This document shows positions 55,099 to 64,000 of a stretch of 64,000 bases of DNA, piece by piece. The DNA is from Novosphingopyxis iocasae (GTDB lineage: Bacteria > Pseudomonadota > Alphaproteobacteria > Sphingomonadales > Sphingomonadaceae): positions 2,471,001 through 2,535,000 of the forward strand of contig NZ_CP060495.1 of NCBI RefSeq assembly GCF_014334095.1, read 5' to 3'. Made by a program: the position numbers and the translations under genes. The number at the start of each line of letters is the position of its first letter. Positions within the stretch are counted from its first letter, which is position 1. The notes beneath the pieces are model-generated. The model had not been told where the DNA came from. It searched no databases and saw only the letters and a program-made list of their open reading frames with translations.

Positions 55099-56604
55099 TC
55101 AGGCCGCACGCGCATTTTTGCAAAAGGCATCCACATAAGCGCGGTGTTCGGGCATCTGGCCGACCCGGTAACGGATCGACTGATCGATACCGTCGATCTC
55201 GGCAGGCAGGCCCGGATCGTCCAGCGCGTCCGCCATCGGGCTGTAGCCCATCGGCATGATGCCTTGCCCCATCATAACCGCAATCCAGCTGGTCTGGGCG
55301 AACAGTTCATCCTCCTCGCGGAAGATCTGGCCGTTCAGGCGGAACAGCTCGATCTTCTCGGTCAGGCTGTCCGGCACGCTCATGGTGCGGCAATAATTCC
55401 AGAAGTCGCTGTCGTCGCGGCTGGTGGCGTAATAATGCAGAATGAGGAAATCGCGGATGCGCGCATATTCCTTGGCCGTCAGCCGGTTGAACGCCTGCTC
55501 CTGCATCGGCGAGATGTCGTCGAGCGAGAGCAGCGCAATCAGCTTCGATATGCCGGTGTTGATCAGGTGGATCGAGGTCGATTCCAGCGGCTCCATGAAC
55601 CCGGCGGAGAGGCCCAGCGCCACCACATTCCGGTTCCAGAATTTCTTCCGCCGTCCGGTGGTGAAGCGCAGGAAATTGGGCTCGGCCAGCGCCTCGCCCT
55701 CGATATTGTCGGTCAGGATCGATAGCGCTTCGTCGTCCGACATATGGGCCGAACAATAGACATGGCCGTTGCCGTTGCGGTGCTGCAGCGGCACCTGCCA
55801 TTGCCAGCCCGCTTTCCAGGCGGTCGCCTTGGTATAAGGCGGCAGCTTTCCACCGCCTGAGGAGGGGATCGCCACAGCCCGATCGCAGGGCAGCCAGTGA
55901 GTCCAGTCCTCATAACCCGTTTCCAACACCTGCTCGATCAGTAGGCCGCGAAAGCCCGAGCAATCGACGAACAGATCGCCTTCCAGCACGCTGCCGTCTT
56001 CCAGCGTGACCGAGCGGACATGGCCGTTCTCGCCGTTCAGCTGAACATCCGCCACCTTGCCCTCGCGCCGGATCACGCCGCGACTTTCCGCCAATTGTCG
56101 CAGGAAGCGCGCGTAAAGACCGGCGTCGAGATGATAGGCATAGTTGATCGGCGGCAGATCGCCGCGCTCGTCCCCGTCGGTCTTGGCGAAGCGACCGAAC
56201 TGCGCGGCCATGGTCTCCGGGCTGAAATAAGCCAGCGGTCGCTGGTCCCCGGCGGCGCGCATGCGCATCCACACATTGTGGAAGGAAACGCCGTCGACTT
56301 CATAGCCATAATTGCCGAACGGGTGCAGATAGCTGTCGCCGATCTTGCCCCAGTTTACGAACTGAATGCCCAGTTTGAAGCTGCCCTTGGCGGCGGCCAG
56401 CATCTCGGCCTCGTCCACGCCGATCAGCTGGTTGAAATCGACGAAGGGGGGGATCGTCGCCTCGCCCACGCCCACCGTGCCGATCTGCTCCGATTCGACC
56501 AGCGTCACCGAAAGCCCGCGCGGCTTCACGAGCTTGGACAAGGCCGCAGCGGTCATCCAGCCCGCCGTGCCGCCGCCGACGATGACGATTGTCTGGACGC
56601 TCAT
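55099..56604 (-). CDS. Flavin-dependent tryptophan-halogenase-family protein
   Basis: A 501-residue FAD-dependent halogenase homologue. The FAD motif GGGTAGW at the N-terminus, a conserved Lys in the GSFKLGIQF segment (candidate for the active-site lysine) and a WQWQVPL motif corresponding to WxWxIP are present. Homologues next to TonB receptors occur in Brevundimonas, Xanthomonas and sphingomonads; some halogenate indoles. Substrate here is unknown. It is divergent from the TonB receptor with shared LacI-type operators between them. Confidence 0.92.
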   Translation of the reverse strand: MSVQTIVIVGGGTAGWMTAAALSKLVKPRGLSVTLVESEQIGTVGVGEATIPPFVDFNQLIGVDEAEMLAAAKGSFKLGIQFVNWGKIGDSYLHPFGNYGYEVDGVSFHNVWMRMRAAGDQRPLAYFSPETMAAQFGRFAKTDGDERGDLPPINYAYHLDAGLYARFLRQLAESRGVIRREGKVADVQLNGENGHVRSVTLEDGSVLEGDLFVDCSGFRGLLIEQVLETGYEDWTHWLPCDRAVAIPSSGGGKLPPYTKATAWKAGWQWQVPLQHRNGNGHVYCSAHMSDDEALSILTDNIEGEALAEPNFLRFTTGRRKKFWNRNVVALGLSAGFMEPLESTSIHLINTGISKLIALLSLDDISPMQEQAFNRLTAKEYARIRDFLILHYYATSRDDSDFWNYCRTMSVPDSLTEKIELFRLNGQIFREEDELFAQTSWIAVMMGQGIMPMGYSPMADALDDPGLPAEIDGIDQSIRYRVGQMPEHRAYVDAFCKNARAA

Positions 56605-56683
56605 GATCTCTCCCGTTTTTGCGCGCGCCGGACTTTCTGCCCTGCGACGTTCTGTTGCAAGCGAGTAACAGGTGGCGCCCAAA

Positions 56684-56721
56684 TTGTGAACGTTCATTTC
56701 CGTGGTTGTGAACGATCACAA
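56684..56721. promoter_or_regulatory. Two tandem LacI-type operators
   Basis: Site 2 (56706-56721) reads TTGTGAACGATCACAA, a 16-base palindrome with one mismatch and the central CG typical of LacI-family operators. Site 1 (56684-56699) is TTGTGAACGTTCATTT, with the same left half and a perfect TGAACGTTCA core. They are 22 bases apart, about two helix turns, in the divergent promoter between the halogenase and TonB receptor genes. The LacI protein encoded at 60067 is the natural candidate ligand. Confidence 0.75.
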
Positions 56722-56805
56722 TCGGCGTTAGTCCATCCTCCACGACAAGGCCCGGTTACGGGCTGGCTCCGATTCGGGGCGACATCAGAGGAGGGGATCG
56801 GTTCT

Positions 56806-59800
56806 ATGGCCGCCAAGCATCATCATGTTCGTTTTGCACGTCGCGTCCTTCACTGGGGCGGTGCGTCCACGCTCGCGATTCTCGCGGCAACCGGCGTTCA
56901 CGCGCAGGATACGACGCGTGAGGATCCGGTCGATCTGGATGCCGATGGTGAAATCGAGCGCCCGAGCGACGATCTTGCCGGCACCGTTACCGATGACAAC
57001 ACCATCGTCGTCAGCGGCTTTCGCGCCTCGCTCAGTAGCGCGCAGAGCCTGAAGCGCGATGCCGACACCTTCGTCGACGTCATCACCGCAGAGGATATCG
57101 GCGCGCTTCCCGACCGTTCGGTGGCCGAGGCGCTGCAGCGCGTGCCCGGCGTCAACATCAGCCGTTTTGAACAACGCGACGATCCCGATCGCTTCTCGGT
57201 CGAGGGGTCGGGCGTCATCATCCGCGGTCTGCCCTTCGTGCGGTCCGAACTGAACGGGCGCGACATCTTTTCCGCCAATGGCGGCCGCACGCTCAGTTTC
57301 AACGACGTTTCGCCCGAGCTGCTGGGCCGGGTCGAGGTGTTCAAGAACAACACCGCCGACATGATCGAGGGCGGTATTTCCGGCACGGTCAATCTGGTGA
57401 CGCGCAAGCCGCTGGACACGCGCGGATCGCGCATCGCCGGCACGATCGAGGCCAATTACGGCGATTTCGCCAAGGAATGGTCGCCCGGTTTCTCGATCCT
57501 CGGCGCCCACAGCTTCGAGACCGAGATCGGCACCTTCGGGCTTCAGGTCGGCTATGCGCAGTCAAAGCTGAAGACGCGCACTGACGCTTCTCAGGTGACC
57601 GACCCCTGCTACCGCGCGCCGAGCCTCGATGCGCCCTGCATCCGTGTGCGGCCCGTGGGTTCGGGTGGGTTCAGCGGTGATCCGCTGTTCGGTCCGGACA
57701 ACTTCCCGCCGGCCGGATCGGTCGTCGTCCCCAAGGGGGCGGGCGTGCGCACCACCGATCTGGAGCGTGACCGCAACGCCATCTCAGCCATCGGTCAATG
57801 GGAAAGCCCGGACAGCCGCGCGCTTTTGACAGTAGAATATCTGCGGGCGAAGACCGAAGCGACGATCGACGAATATTCGCTGCTCGCACTCGTCAACGAC
57901 GACAATCTGTTCCCGGTCCCCGCCGCGGGCACCAGCTTTACCTTTGATCAGAACGGCATCTTCCAGTCCGGCACGCTGACGCAGGGCGGCGGCATCCCGA
58001 CCGAAGCGCTCCGTTTCCAGCGGGAGGACGATGCGAAGACGGAAGACTTCTCGGTCGATCTGCAGCTGTACCCGACCGATCGTCTGCACTTCAATCTGGA
58101 GGTGCAACACATCAATTCGGATCGTCAGGAAAACGGCCTGATCGGTGCGATGCAGACGTCTTCGGACATTTTCCTCGACAATAGCGACAAGGTTCCAGTG
58201 GTGCAGTTCCTGCAGCCGGGCACGTCCGATTCGCCCGCATCCTACTTCAGCGATCCGAACCGGAGCTTCTACTGGTTCCTGATCGACAATCAGGTGCGCA
58301 ACGAGGGCGACCTGTGGAGCATGCGTGCCGATGTCGATTACGACATCGCCGATGGCGGTGGCTCTTTCTTCAAGACCATCCGCTTCGGCGCGCGCTGGGC
58401 GGACCGCAACCGCGTGACGCGCAACACCAACTTCTCCAACTGGGGCAACCTGTCCGCGCCCTGGACGGGCGGCGGTGCCGTTTATGCGAACGACTATCCC
58501 GCATCAGAGTTGCGCAACCCCTTCGTCGATTTCCAGCGCGGCAAGGTGCCGACGCCCGCAGGCGACGGATCGGCCTATTTCTTCGGTGGCGATAATCTGG
58601 TCGACGAATATCTCAGCGGCCTGACCGAAGAGCAGGCGCGCGATATCAACGCAACCTCGCAGACGCCCAATCCGTGGATTCCGATCTACGCCCGCGATGG
58701 GCTGGTCCCGGGAACGCCCTATCGTCCGGGTGAAATTTCAAACGTCGATGAGAGCACCTTTGCTGCTTACACTCGCCTCGACTTCGGCTCGGACGATCTG
58801 TTCGGCAATGGCTGGAACCTGCAGGGCAATGTCGGCGTGCGCTACGTCCGTACCAGCGTCAACTCTGGCGGCTCGATTGGCTTTCCATCGTCTCAGGGTT
58901 TCCAGAAAACCCCGACCGGAGAGATCGATTTTGCGGCAACCTGCTCGGGTCTGTCGGGAACACCGGGCGGTATTCCCGGCTTCTGTCTGCTATCCCCCGC
59001 GCGTCAGGCACAATTCGCGGCGGTCTTTGACAATCCAAATCTAAACGACTCGGCTGCGGGCACCTTCGATTACTGGCTGCCGAGCTTCAATGCGAAGTTG
59101 GATGTCGGCGGAGGGCTGCTGTTCCGGGTTGGCGTCTCTAAAGGCATCTTCCGCCCTGATCTCGCACTTTACCGCACAGGCGGTGTGATCGGTGACAACA
59201 CCAACACGCTCCGCCAGGAAGGCACGCTGGAAACCGGTCCGCTGTTCTCGCTGGGCACCGGCAACCGTCTCCTTACCGCGACGGAAAGCTGGAATTACGA
59301 TCTTTCGGTCGAATATTATTTCAGCGCCGTCGGCTCGCTCACCGTATCCGCCTTCCTAAAGGACCTGTCCGGCATCGTGAATGGCGGTGCCACCATCCGT
59401 AGCTTTACGACCCCGGACGGTGTTCCGTTCGATGTTCGCATCGACGGGCCGGACAACACCAGCGGCGGCATCCTGAAGGGCGTCGAGGTGGCCTATCAGC
59501 ACACCTTCGATTTCCTGCCGGGCTTGCTCAGCGGTCTCGGTACGCAGCTGACCTATACCTATGTCGATGCGGGCGATTTCACGAACCCCGATCTCGACGG
59601 CAATCGCAGCCTGTTCGCATCCTTCGTGCCGCTGGCCGGGGTGTCGAACCACACCGTGAACGCCACGGTATTTTACGAAAAGGGCCCGCTTTCGGCGCGC
59701 GCAGCCTATAACTGGCGCTCCGAATATCTGCAGACGCCGCGCGATGTGATCTTCCCGTTCTCGCCGATCTACGGCGAAGCGACGGGGCAGCTCGATGCGT

Positions 59801-59970
59801 CGATCTTCTATTCGCTGACCGACGACATCAAGATCGGTGTGCAGGGCGTGAACCTGCTCGATGAAATCACGCGCACCTCGCAGGTGATCGATTTCGACGG
59901 CACCCGCGTCACGCGCTCGGCCTTCCGCAATGATCGCCGTTACACGCTGATCGCCCGCTTCGATTTCTGA
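56806..59970 (+). CDS. TonB-dependent receptor, TIGR01782 type
   Basis: A 1,054-residue outer-membrane transporter. A signal peptide (to about residue 33, HAQ) is followed by a plug domain (VVSGFRASLSSAQSLKRDAD, ALPDRSVAEALQRVPGVNI) and a long beta-barrel ending in FDF with the terminal aromatic residue. The oligosaccharide-type subfamily is typical of sphingomonad and Caulobacter glycan loci. GAGGAGGGG precedes ATG 56806. Gene neighbours (GH3, GH16-like, LacI) point to a beta-glucan oligosaccharide as substrate; this is inferred. Confidence 0.95.
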   Translation: MAAKHHHVRFARRVLHWGGASTLAILAATGVHAQDTTREDPVDLDADGEIERPSDDLAGTVTDDNTIVVSGFRASLSSAQSLKRDADTFVDVITAEDIGALPDRSVAEALQRVPGVNISRFEQRDDPDRFSVEGSGVIIRGLPFVRSELNGRDIFSANGGRTLSFNDVSPELLGRVEVFKNNTADMIEGGISGTVNLVTRKPLDTRGSRIAGTIEANYGDFAKEWSPGFSILGAHSFETEIGTFGLQVGYAQSKLKTRTDASQVTDPCYRAPSLDAPCIRVRPVGSGGFSGDPLFGPDNFPPAGSVVVPKGAGVRTTDLERDRNAISAIGQWESPDSRALLTVEYLRAKTEATIDEYSLLALVNDDNLFPVPAAGTSFTFDQNGIFQSGTLTQGGGIPTEALRFQREDDAKTEDFSVDLQLYPTDRLHFNLEVQHINSDRQENGLIGAMQTSSDIFLDNSDKVPVVQFLQPGTSDSPASYFSDPNRSFYWFLIDNQVRNEGDLWSMRADVDYDIADGGGSFFKTIRFGARWADRNRVTRNTNFSNWGNLSAPWTGGGAVYANDYPASELRNPFVDFQRGKVPTPAGDGSAYFFGGDNLVDEYLSGLTEEQARDINATSQTPNPWIPIYARDGLVPGTPYRPGEISNVDESTFAAYTRLDFGSDDLFGNGWNLQGNVGVRYVRTSVNSGGSIGFPSSQGFQKTPTGEIDFAATCSGLSGTPGGIPGFCLLSPARQAQFAAVFDNPNLNDSAAGTFDYWLPSFNAKLDVGGGLLFRVGVSKGIFRPDLALYRTGGVIGDNTNTLRQEGTLETGPLFSLGTGNRLLTATESWNYDLSVEYYFSAVGSLTVSAFLKDLSGIVNGGATIRSFTTPDGVPFDVRIDGPDNTSGGILKGVEVAYQHTFDFLPGLLSGLGTQLTYTYVDAGDFTNPDLDGNRSLFASFVPLAGVSNHTVNATVFYEKGPLSARAAYNWRSEYLQTPRDVIFPFSPIYGEATGQLDASIFYSLTDDIKIGVQGVNLLDEITRTSQVIDFDGTRVTRSAFRNDRRYTLIARFDF

Positions 59971-60066
59971 GGCCCGTCGCTTCGCCGCTCCGCGCGCCGG
60001 TCTGGCATCGCGGGGCGGCGCGCGATAGGCGTGACGCTCGCTCGCACGGTTGGGGAAGATATCGAC

Positions 60067-61122
60067 ATGGCCCGCAGACGACAGGCGGTGACGATCAAGC
60101 ATGTCGCGGCGGAAGCCGGGGTGTCGCTCCAGACCGTCAGCCGCGTCATCAATCATGAGCCCAATGTCCGCCCGGCCATGAAGGAGAAGGTGCAGGGCGC
60201 GATCGACAAGCTGGGTTATGTGCCGTCCATCGCCGCGCAGCGGATGAGCGGATCGCGCAGCTATCTTATCCTGGCGCTGAACGACCGCGAACGCACCATT
60301 GCCGAATGGAGCGCGCGCCAGGGTTCGGACTGGGTCGGGCAGATGCTGCTCGGCGGCATGCTGAAATGCGCGGAACATGGCTATCGGCTGATCGTCGAAC
60401 TGATCGACACGCGCACGCATCATGTGGAGCGGGAGCTGGCGGGGGCGTTCGCTGCGCTGCAGCCGGACGGTGTGCTGTTGACGCCGCCGCATTCGGAAGA
60501 CCCGGTCATCATCGCGTTTCTCGAAAAACAGGGCGTGCCCTTCGCGCGGATCGGATCGCGCGCGCCGGGCCCCGGCATTCCGATCACGATGGACGATGAA
60601 GGCTCCGCCCGCCGCGCCACGCAAATGCTCGTCGATCTCGGCCATCGCCGGATCGGCTTCATCGCCGGCGCGCAAGAATACAGTCTCAGCCAGCGCCGCG
60701 CAGACGGTTGGAAGGATGTGATGAGGGAGAGCGGCCTTCCGGTTGACGGCCTGCTCGCACAGGGCGATTTCAGCCATGCAAGCGGACTGGTGGGCGCACG
60801 CGCGCTCCTGAGCCGTGACGAACGCCCCACCGCCATCATCGCCAGCAGCGATCAGATGGCCTTGGCGACGCTCGATGTCGCCAAGGAGATGGGGCTGGAG
60901 GTGCCGCGCGCGCTTTCGGTCATCAGCTTCGATAACAGCCCGGCCATTCGTTACGCCAATCCCAGCATCACCGCCGTGGACCAGCCGATCGCCGATACGG
61001 TGTCGCGCGCGGTCGAACTGATCATCGCCATGAAGCGCACCGGTGAAGGGCCGGAGGAAGCGATCCGCGTCTCGGGCGATCTGATCGCGCGCGAATCGAC
61101 CGCGCCGCCGCCGCCGAACTGA
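60067..61122 (+). CDS. LacI-family transcriptional regulator
   Basis: A 351-residue repressor. The N-terminal helix-turn-helix (TIKHVAAEAGVSLQTVSRVIN) and hinge (AAQRMSGSRS) are followed by a periplasmic-binding-protein-like sugar domain. It probably senses a glucan-derived sugar and binds the operators upstream of the TonB receptor and halogenase. ATG 60067 is chosen because the DNA-binding domain begins shortly after; ATG/GTG starts 12 codons upstream add non-conserved residues. Confidence 0.95.
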   Translation: MARRRQAVTIKHVAAEAGVSLQTVSRVINHEPNVRPAMKEKVQGAIDKLGYVPSIAAQRMSGSRSYLILALNDRERTIAEWSARQGSDWVGQMLLGGMLKCAEHGYRLIVELIDTRTHHVERELAGAFAALQPDGVLLTPPHSEDPVIIAFLEKQGVPFARIGSRAPGPGIPITMDDEGSARRATQMLVDLGHRRIGFIAGAQEYSLSQRRADGWKDVMRESGLPVDGLLAQGDFSHASGLVGARALLSRDERPTAIIASSDQMALATLDVAKEMGLEVPRALSVISFDNSPAIRYANPSITAVDQPIADTVSRAVELIIAMKRTGEGPEEAIRVSGDLIARESTAPPPPN

Positions 61123-61192
61123 TCCCCTGGAGCGCTTGCCGCTTCGATCGAACAAGGCCCGCGCCAAGCGGGCGCAAGAGGAGTGGAGAGTA

Positions 61193-63691
61193 ATGAACTT
61201 GCGATGGACTGCGCCCCTGCTGCTGACGGCAGCCACGGCTTGCACCATGCCCGCGGCCATGCCCGGCGCCGGAGCGGGCATTGCCCTGCCGGCAGACGCC
61301 ACCGCCCATCCGGAACGTTGGCCCGAAGCGCACAGCCCGGCTGCGATCACCGATCCGGCCACCGAGAGCGCGATCGATGCGCTGATCGCGCGGATGAGCC
61401 TGGAGCAGAAGGTCGGCCAACTGGTGCAGGCGGATATCAGCACTATCGAACCGGAAGATCTCGCCACCTATCCGCTCGGCTCGATCCTGGCGGGCGGCAA
61501 TAGCGGGCCCTATGGCAATGAGCGAGCGAGCGCGGCGGAATGGGACAAGCTGGTGCGGGCCTTCCGCGATGTCTCGGAACGGCCTGCGGCCAATGGCGTC
61601 GCCATTCCGATCATCTTCGGCGTCGATGCCGTTCATGGCCATAACAACATCCCCGGCGCCACGGTTTTTCCGCACAATATCGGCCTTGGCGCGGCGCATG
61701 ATCCGGCGATGATCCGCCGCATCGGCGCGGCTACCGCCGCCGAAATTGCGGGCAGCGGTATCGAATGGACCTTCGCGCCCACGCTGGCCGTTCCGCAAGA
61801 CCCGCGCTGGGGCCGCACTTATGAAGGCTATTCCTCCGATCCCGCCCTCGTCGCCGCCTATGCGGGGGCGATGGTGGAAGGGTTGCAGGGTAATCTCGTC
61901 AGCGGCCGCCCGATCGGCTCGAAACATGTCGCGGCTACCGCCAAGCACTTCCTGGCCGATGGCGGCACCCAGGGCGGCAAGGATCAGGGCGATGCGGTGA
62001 TCCCGGAAAGCGAGCTGATTTCCGTCCACTCGCAAGGTTACCCCGCCGCGATCGACGCCGGAGCGCTGACCGTCATGGCCAGCTTCTCCAGCTGGAACGG
62101 GGTGAAGAATCACGGCAATCCCAGCCTCCTAACCAGCGTCCTGAAAGACCGCATGGGCTTCGAAGGCTTTGTGGTGGGGGATTGGAACGGCCATGCGCAG
62201 GTGGAAGGCTGCACCAACACCGATTGTCCGCGCGCAATCGAAGCCGGGCTCGACATGTTCATGGCGCCCGATAGCTGGAAGGATCTGTACGCCAACACGG
62301 TGAAGCGCGCGGTGAGCGGCGACATCCCGATGGCCCGCATCGACGATGCCGTGCGCCGTATCCTGCGCGTGAAATACAAGCTCGGTCTGATGGACCAGAA
62401 TCCTCCGGTCCGCCGCGATTACGCCGCGGTTGGCGCGCCGGAGCATCTGGCGCTGGCGCGTGAGGCGGTGGCCAAATCGCTGGTGCTCCTCAAAAATGAA
62501 GGTTCGGTCCTCCCGATCAAGCCCGGCGCGAAGGTGCTGGTCACCGGGCCCGGCGCGGACGATATGGCTATGCAATCGGGCGGCTGGACGGTCAGCTGGC
62601 AGGGCACTGACGTCACGCGCGCGGATTTCCCCAACGGCCAGACCATCTGGGAAGGCATCAAGCAGGCGGTAGAAGAGGCCGGCGGTACTGCGATCCTTTC
62701 GCCGGACGGCTCCTATGACGGCCCGGCGGACGTCGCGATCGCCGTCTATGGCGAAACGCCCTATGCCGAGTTTCAGGGCGACGTGCCGACATTGGATTAT
62801 CAGCCCGCGGGCGCACGCGACCTTGCACTGCTGAAGCGGCTGAAAGCGAAGGGAATGAAAACCGTGTCGCTGTTCCTTTCCGGCCGCCCGATGTTCGCGA
62901 ACCCGGAGATCAACGCCTCGGACGCCTTCGTCGCCGCCTGGCTTCCAGGCACGCAAGGCGCCGGGATTGCCGACGTGATCGTGGCTAGGCGCGATGGCGC
63001 GACCCCACAGAATTTCACCGGGCGTCTGCCCTTTGCCTGGCCCGCCTCCGCCGCCTCGCCGATCACAGACCCGCTGTTCGCGCGCGGCTATGGGATGGAT
63101 TACAGCACGGGTGGCAGCGTCGGAACGCTATCCGAAGATTCGGGCATCGACATGGCGCAGGCGCTCAACATCGGCCGCTTCTTCGCCGCCGGCCGCGTGC
63201 AGGCGCCCTGGTCGATCTCCATCGGCGATGCGGGGGGTAAGCGTTTCGTGGAAGGCAACGCCGCGCGTAGTCCGGAAGGCCGGGTCACCGCCAGCGCGGT
63301 CGATGTCCGCGCACAGGAGGACGGCCGCCGCTTCGTCTGGACCGGGCCCGGCCAGGTTGCGATCGAAGGGCCGCCGGCCGACTTGTCCGCGCGTTTCGAC
63401 GCTGGGCAGGCGCTTGAAATCACCGGTGTGCTGCAGGCCGCCGGCACAGGCGACACGCAGCTGTTCCTGGGCGACCGGGCGGTGCCCCTTGGGCCCCTGC
63501 TAACCGATGCACGAACGGGTGAGGTAACCAGCTGGCAAATTCCGCTGCGCTGCTTTGCGGGCTCTGCGGACGATCTGCGCGCCGTCGGCAATGCCATGCG
63601 TATCGAGGGCAAGGCGGCGCTCGATCTGACACTGCTCGACGTGCGCCTTGTTGACGTGGGCGCGGCATCTTGCCCGTCCGCCGCGAACTGA
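61193..63691 (+). CDS. Glycoside hydrolase family 3 beta-glucosidase lipoprotein
   Basis: An 832-residue exo-beta-glucosidase. A lipobox near residue 17 (ATAC) suggests membrane attachment. The two-domain GH3 core includes FGVDAVHGHNN, KHFLADGGTQGGKDQG and the nucleophile region FVVGDWNGH (catalytic Asp). A C-terminal domain of about 180 residues resembles the ExoP galactose-binding-like C-domain. AAGAGGAG is upstream of ATG 61193. It would release glucose from beta-glucan oligosaccharides in the periplasm. Confidence 0.95.
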   Translation: MNLRWTAPLLLTAATACTMPAAMPGAGAGIALPADATAHPERWPEAHSPAAITDPATESAIDALIARMSLEQKVGQLVQADISTIEPEDLATYPLGSILAGGNSGPYGNERASAAEWDKLVRAFRDVSERPAANGVAIPIIFGVDAVHGHNNIPGATVFPHNIGLGAAHDPAMIRRIGAATAAEIAGSGIEWTFAPTLAVPQDPRWGRTYEGYSSDPALVAAYAGAMVEGLQGNLVSGRPIGSKHVAATAKHFLADGGTQGGKDQGDAVIPESELISVHSQGYPAAIDAGALTVMASFSSWNGVKNHGNPSLLTSVLKDRMGFEGFVVGDWNGHAQVEGCTNTDCPRAIEAGLDMFMAPDSWKDLYANTVKRAVSGDIPMARIDDAVRRILRVKYKLGLMDQNPPVRRDYAAVGAPEHLALAREAVAKSLVLLKNEGSVLPIKPGAKVLVTGPGADDMAMQSGGWTVSWQGTDVTRADFPNGQTIWEGIKQAVEEAGGTAILSPDGSYDGPADVAIAVYGETPYAEFQGDVPTLDYQPAGARDLALLKRLKAKGMKTVSLFLSGRPMFANPEINASDAFVAAWLPGTQGAGIADVIVARRDGATPQNFTGRLPFAWPASAASPITDPLFARGYGMDYSTGGSVGTLSEDSGIDMAQALNIGRFFAAGRVQAPWSISIGDAGGKRFVEGNAARSPEGRVTASAVDVRAQEDGRRFVWTGPGQVAIEGPPADLSARFDAGQALEITGVLQAAGTGDTQLFLGDRAVPLGPLLTDARTGEVTSWQIPLRCFAGSADDLRAVGNAMRIEGKAALDLTLLDVRLVDVGAASCPSAAN

Positions 63692-63707
63692 ACTGGGAGA
63701 ATCGATC

Positions 63708-64000
63708 ATGCCCAAACGCGCTCTTGCTATCGTCGTCCTTTCCGGACTGCTCGCGTCCTGTCAGCCCGCTGCGCTCTCCGACATCGCGCCGCAGACAGCC
63801 GCCGACGCCGCCGCGCCGCGGGCGGTTCTGTTCGAAGACGATTTCGATGCGCCCACGCTGGACCGCAGCAAATGGATCGTGGTCGGCCCGGATTTCTGGG
63901 TGAACAACGAACAGCAGGCCTATGTCGATTCGCCGGAGACGATCCGCTTTCTCCCGGCCGGATCGGTCGAAGGCGCGGAAGACGGCGTGCTGCTGCTCCA
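63708..64000 (+). CDS. GH16-like beta-glucanase lipoprotein, 3' end outside window
   Basis: The frame is open to the window end (about 97 codons). It starts with a signal peptide and lipobox (LLASC, Cys at residue 18) after GGGAGA. The mature part begins EDDFDAPTLDRSKW and continues with WVNNEQQAYVDSPETI, the opening of GH16-type laminarinases/endo-beta-1,3-glucanases. The catalytic ExDxxE motif would be beyond the window. Its pairing with GH3 supports breakdown of laminarin-like glucan. Confidence 0.82.
   Translation, partial: MPKRALAIVVLSGLLASCQPAALSDIAPQTAADAAAPRAVLFEDDFDAPTLDRSKWIVVGPDFWVNNEQQAYVDSPETIRFLPAGSVEGAEDGVLLL

Noticed and set aside
59356..61467. 703-codon open frame opposite the TonB receptor end, LacI and GH3 start
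   Set aside because: Spans three conserved genes on the other strand and shows no motif of its own.
1..64000. Search for prophage, insertion sequence, integrase or attachment-site structure
   Set aside because: No transposase, integrase or phage structural gene was seen, and the single tRNA gene shows no nearby duplicate of its 3' end.

Overview
The window is a dense, GC-rich stretch of alphaproteobacterial chromosome, most likely from a sphingomonad (Sphingomonadales). The evidence is a TIGR01782-type TonB-dependent receptor beside a flavin-dependent halogenase, bacteriochlorophyll magnesium-chelatase genes, a two-gene egtB-egtD ergothioneine pathway, an EgtB with a three-histidine iron site, a NodT/OprM-type efflux channel and many 1-11 nt start/stop overlaps. 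I see no phage, insertion sequence, CRISPR array or rRNA operon. The clear RNA features are one tRNA-Gly and one cobalamin riboswitch. The genus cannot be fixed from the sequence alone.

Layout. 1-5067 (+): gluQ-rs (cut by the window edge), a small twin-TM protein, a PduO-type cobalamin adenosyltransferase, egtB-egtD, then a CsoR-type repressor with a glutaredoxin-MauE membrane fusion. 4935-14501 (-): an RND efflux operon (adaptor, pump, outer-membrane channel) followed by bchI, bchD and a 3'-truncated bchO whose end runs into the glutaredoxin-MauE gene. 14654-25854: a molybdenum island with moaA, an FdhF/YdeP-like oxidoreductase, a catalase-like protein, fdhD, mobA, a three-subunit PaoABC-like aldehyde oxidoreductase, a MocA-like cytidylyltransferase and an XdhC/PaoD-like factor. 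25939-37877: proS, fused pabB-pabC, a short coupled ORF with msrA, thrS-infC-CPBP protease, a small membrane-protein/XRE operon, a secreted alpha/beta hydrolase and a modE-like/modABC molybdate uptake set. 37874-45797: nucleoside transporter, queuosine-precursor transporter, argB, yggT, folD, marC, two lipoproteins, a Lon-substrate-binding-domain protein and a TPR-thioredoxin. 46009-55055: tRNA-Gly, a chemotaxis receptor, a DUF167 protein, a cobalamin riboswitch leading into an acyl-CoA thioesterase, a GMC oxidoreductase, a sterol-desaturase-like protein, two small proteins and recQ. 55099-64000: a beta-glucan utilisation locus with a divergent flavin halogenase, TonB receptor, LacI regulator, GH3 beta-glucosidase and the start of a GH16-like glucanase, with two LacI-type operators in the divergent promoter.

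How the genes fit together. Molybdate import (modABC) and Moco synthesis (moaA, mobA, mocA, fdhD, xdhC) supply two molybdoenzymes encoded nearby, one expected to use MGD and one MCD. Cobalamin appears twice: as the adenosyltransferase at 1 kb and as the riboswitch at 48.7 kb. The glucan locus has the parts for polysaccharide capture, cleavage and repression. The most unusual points are the riboswitch placed ahead of a thioesterase, the truncated bchO with stranded bchID, a mod locus whose regulator and ATPase both lack molybdate-binding (Mop) domains, a probable non-AUG infC start, and tandem LacI operators shared by a halogenase and a TonB receptor.
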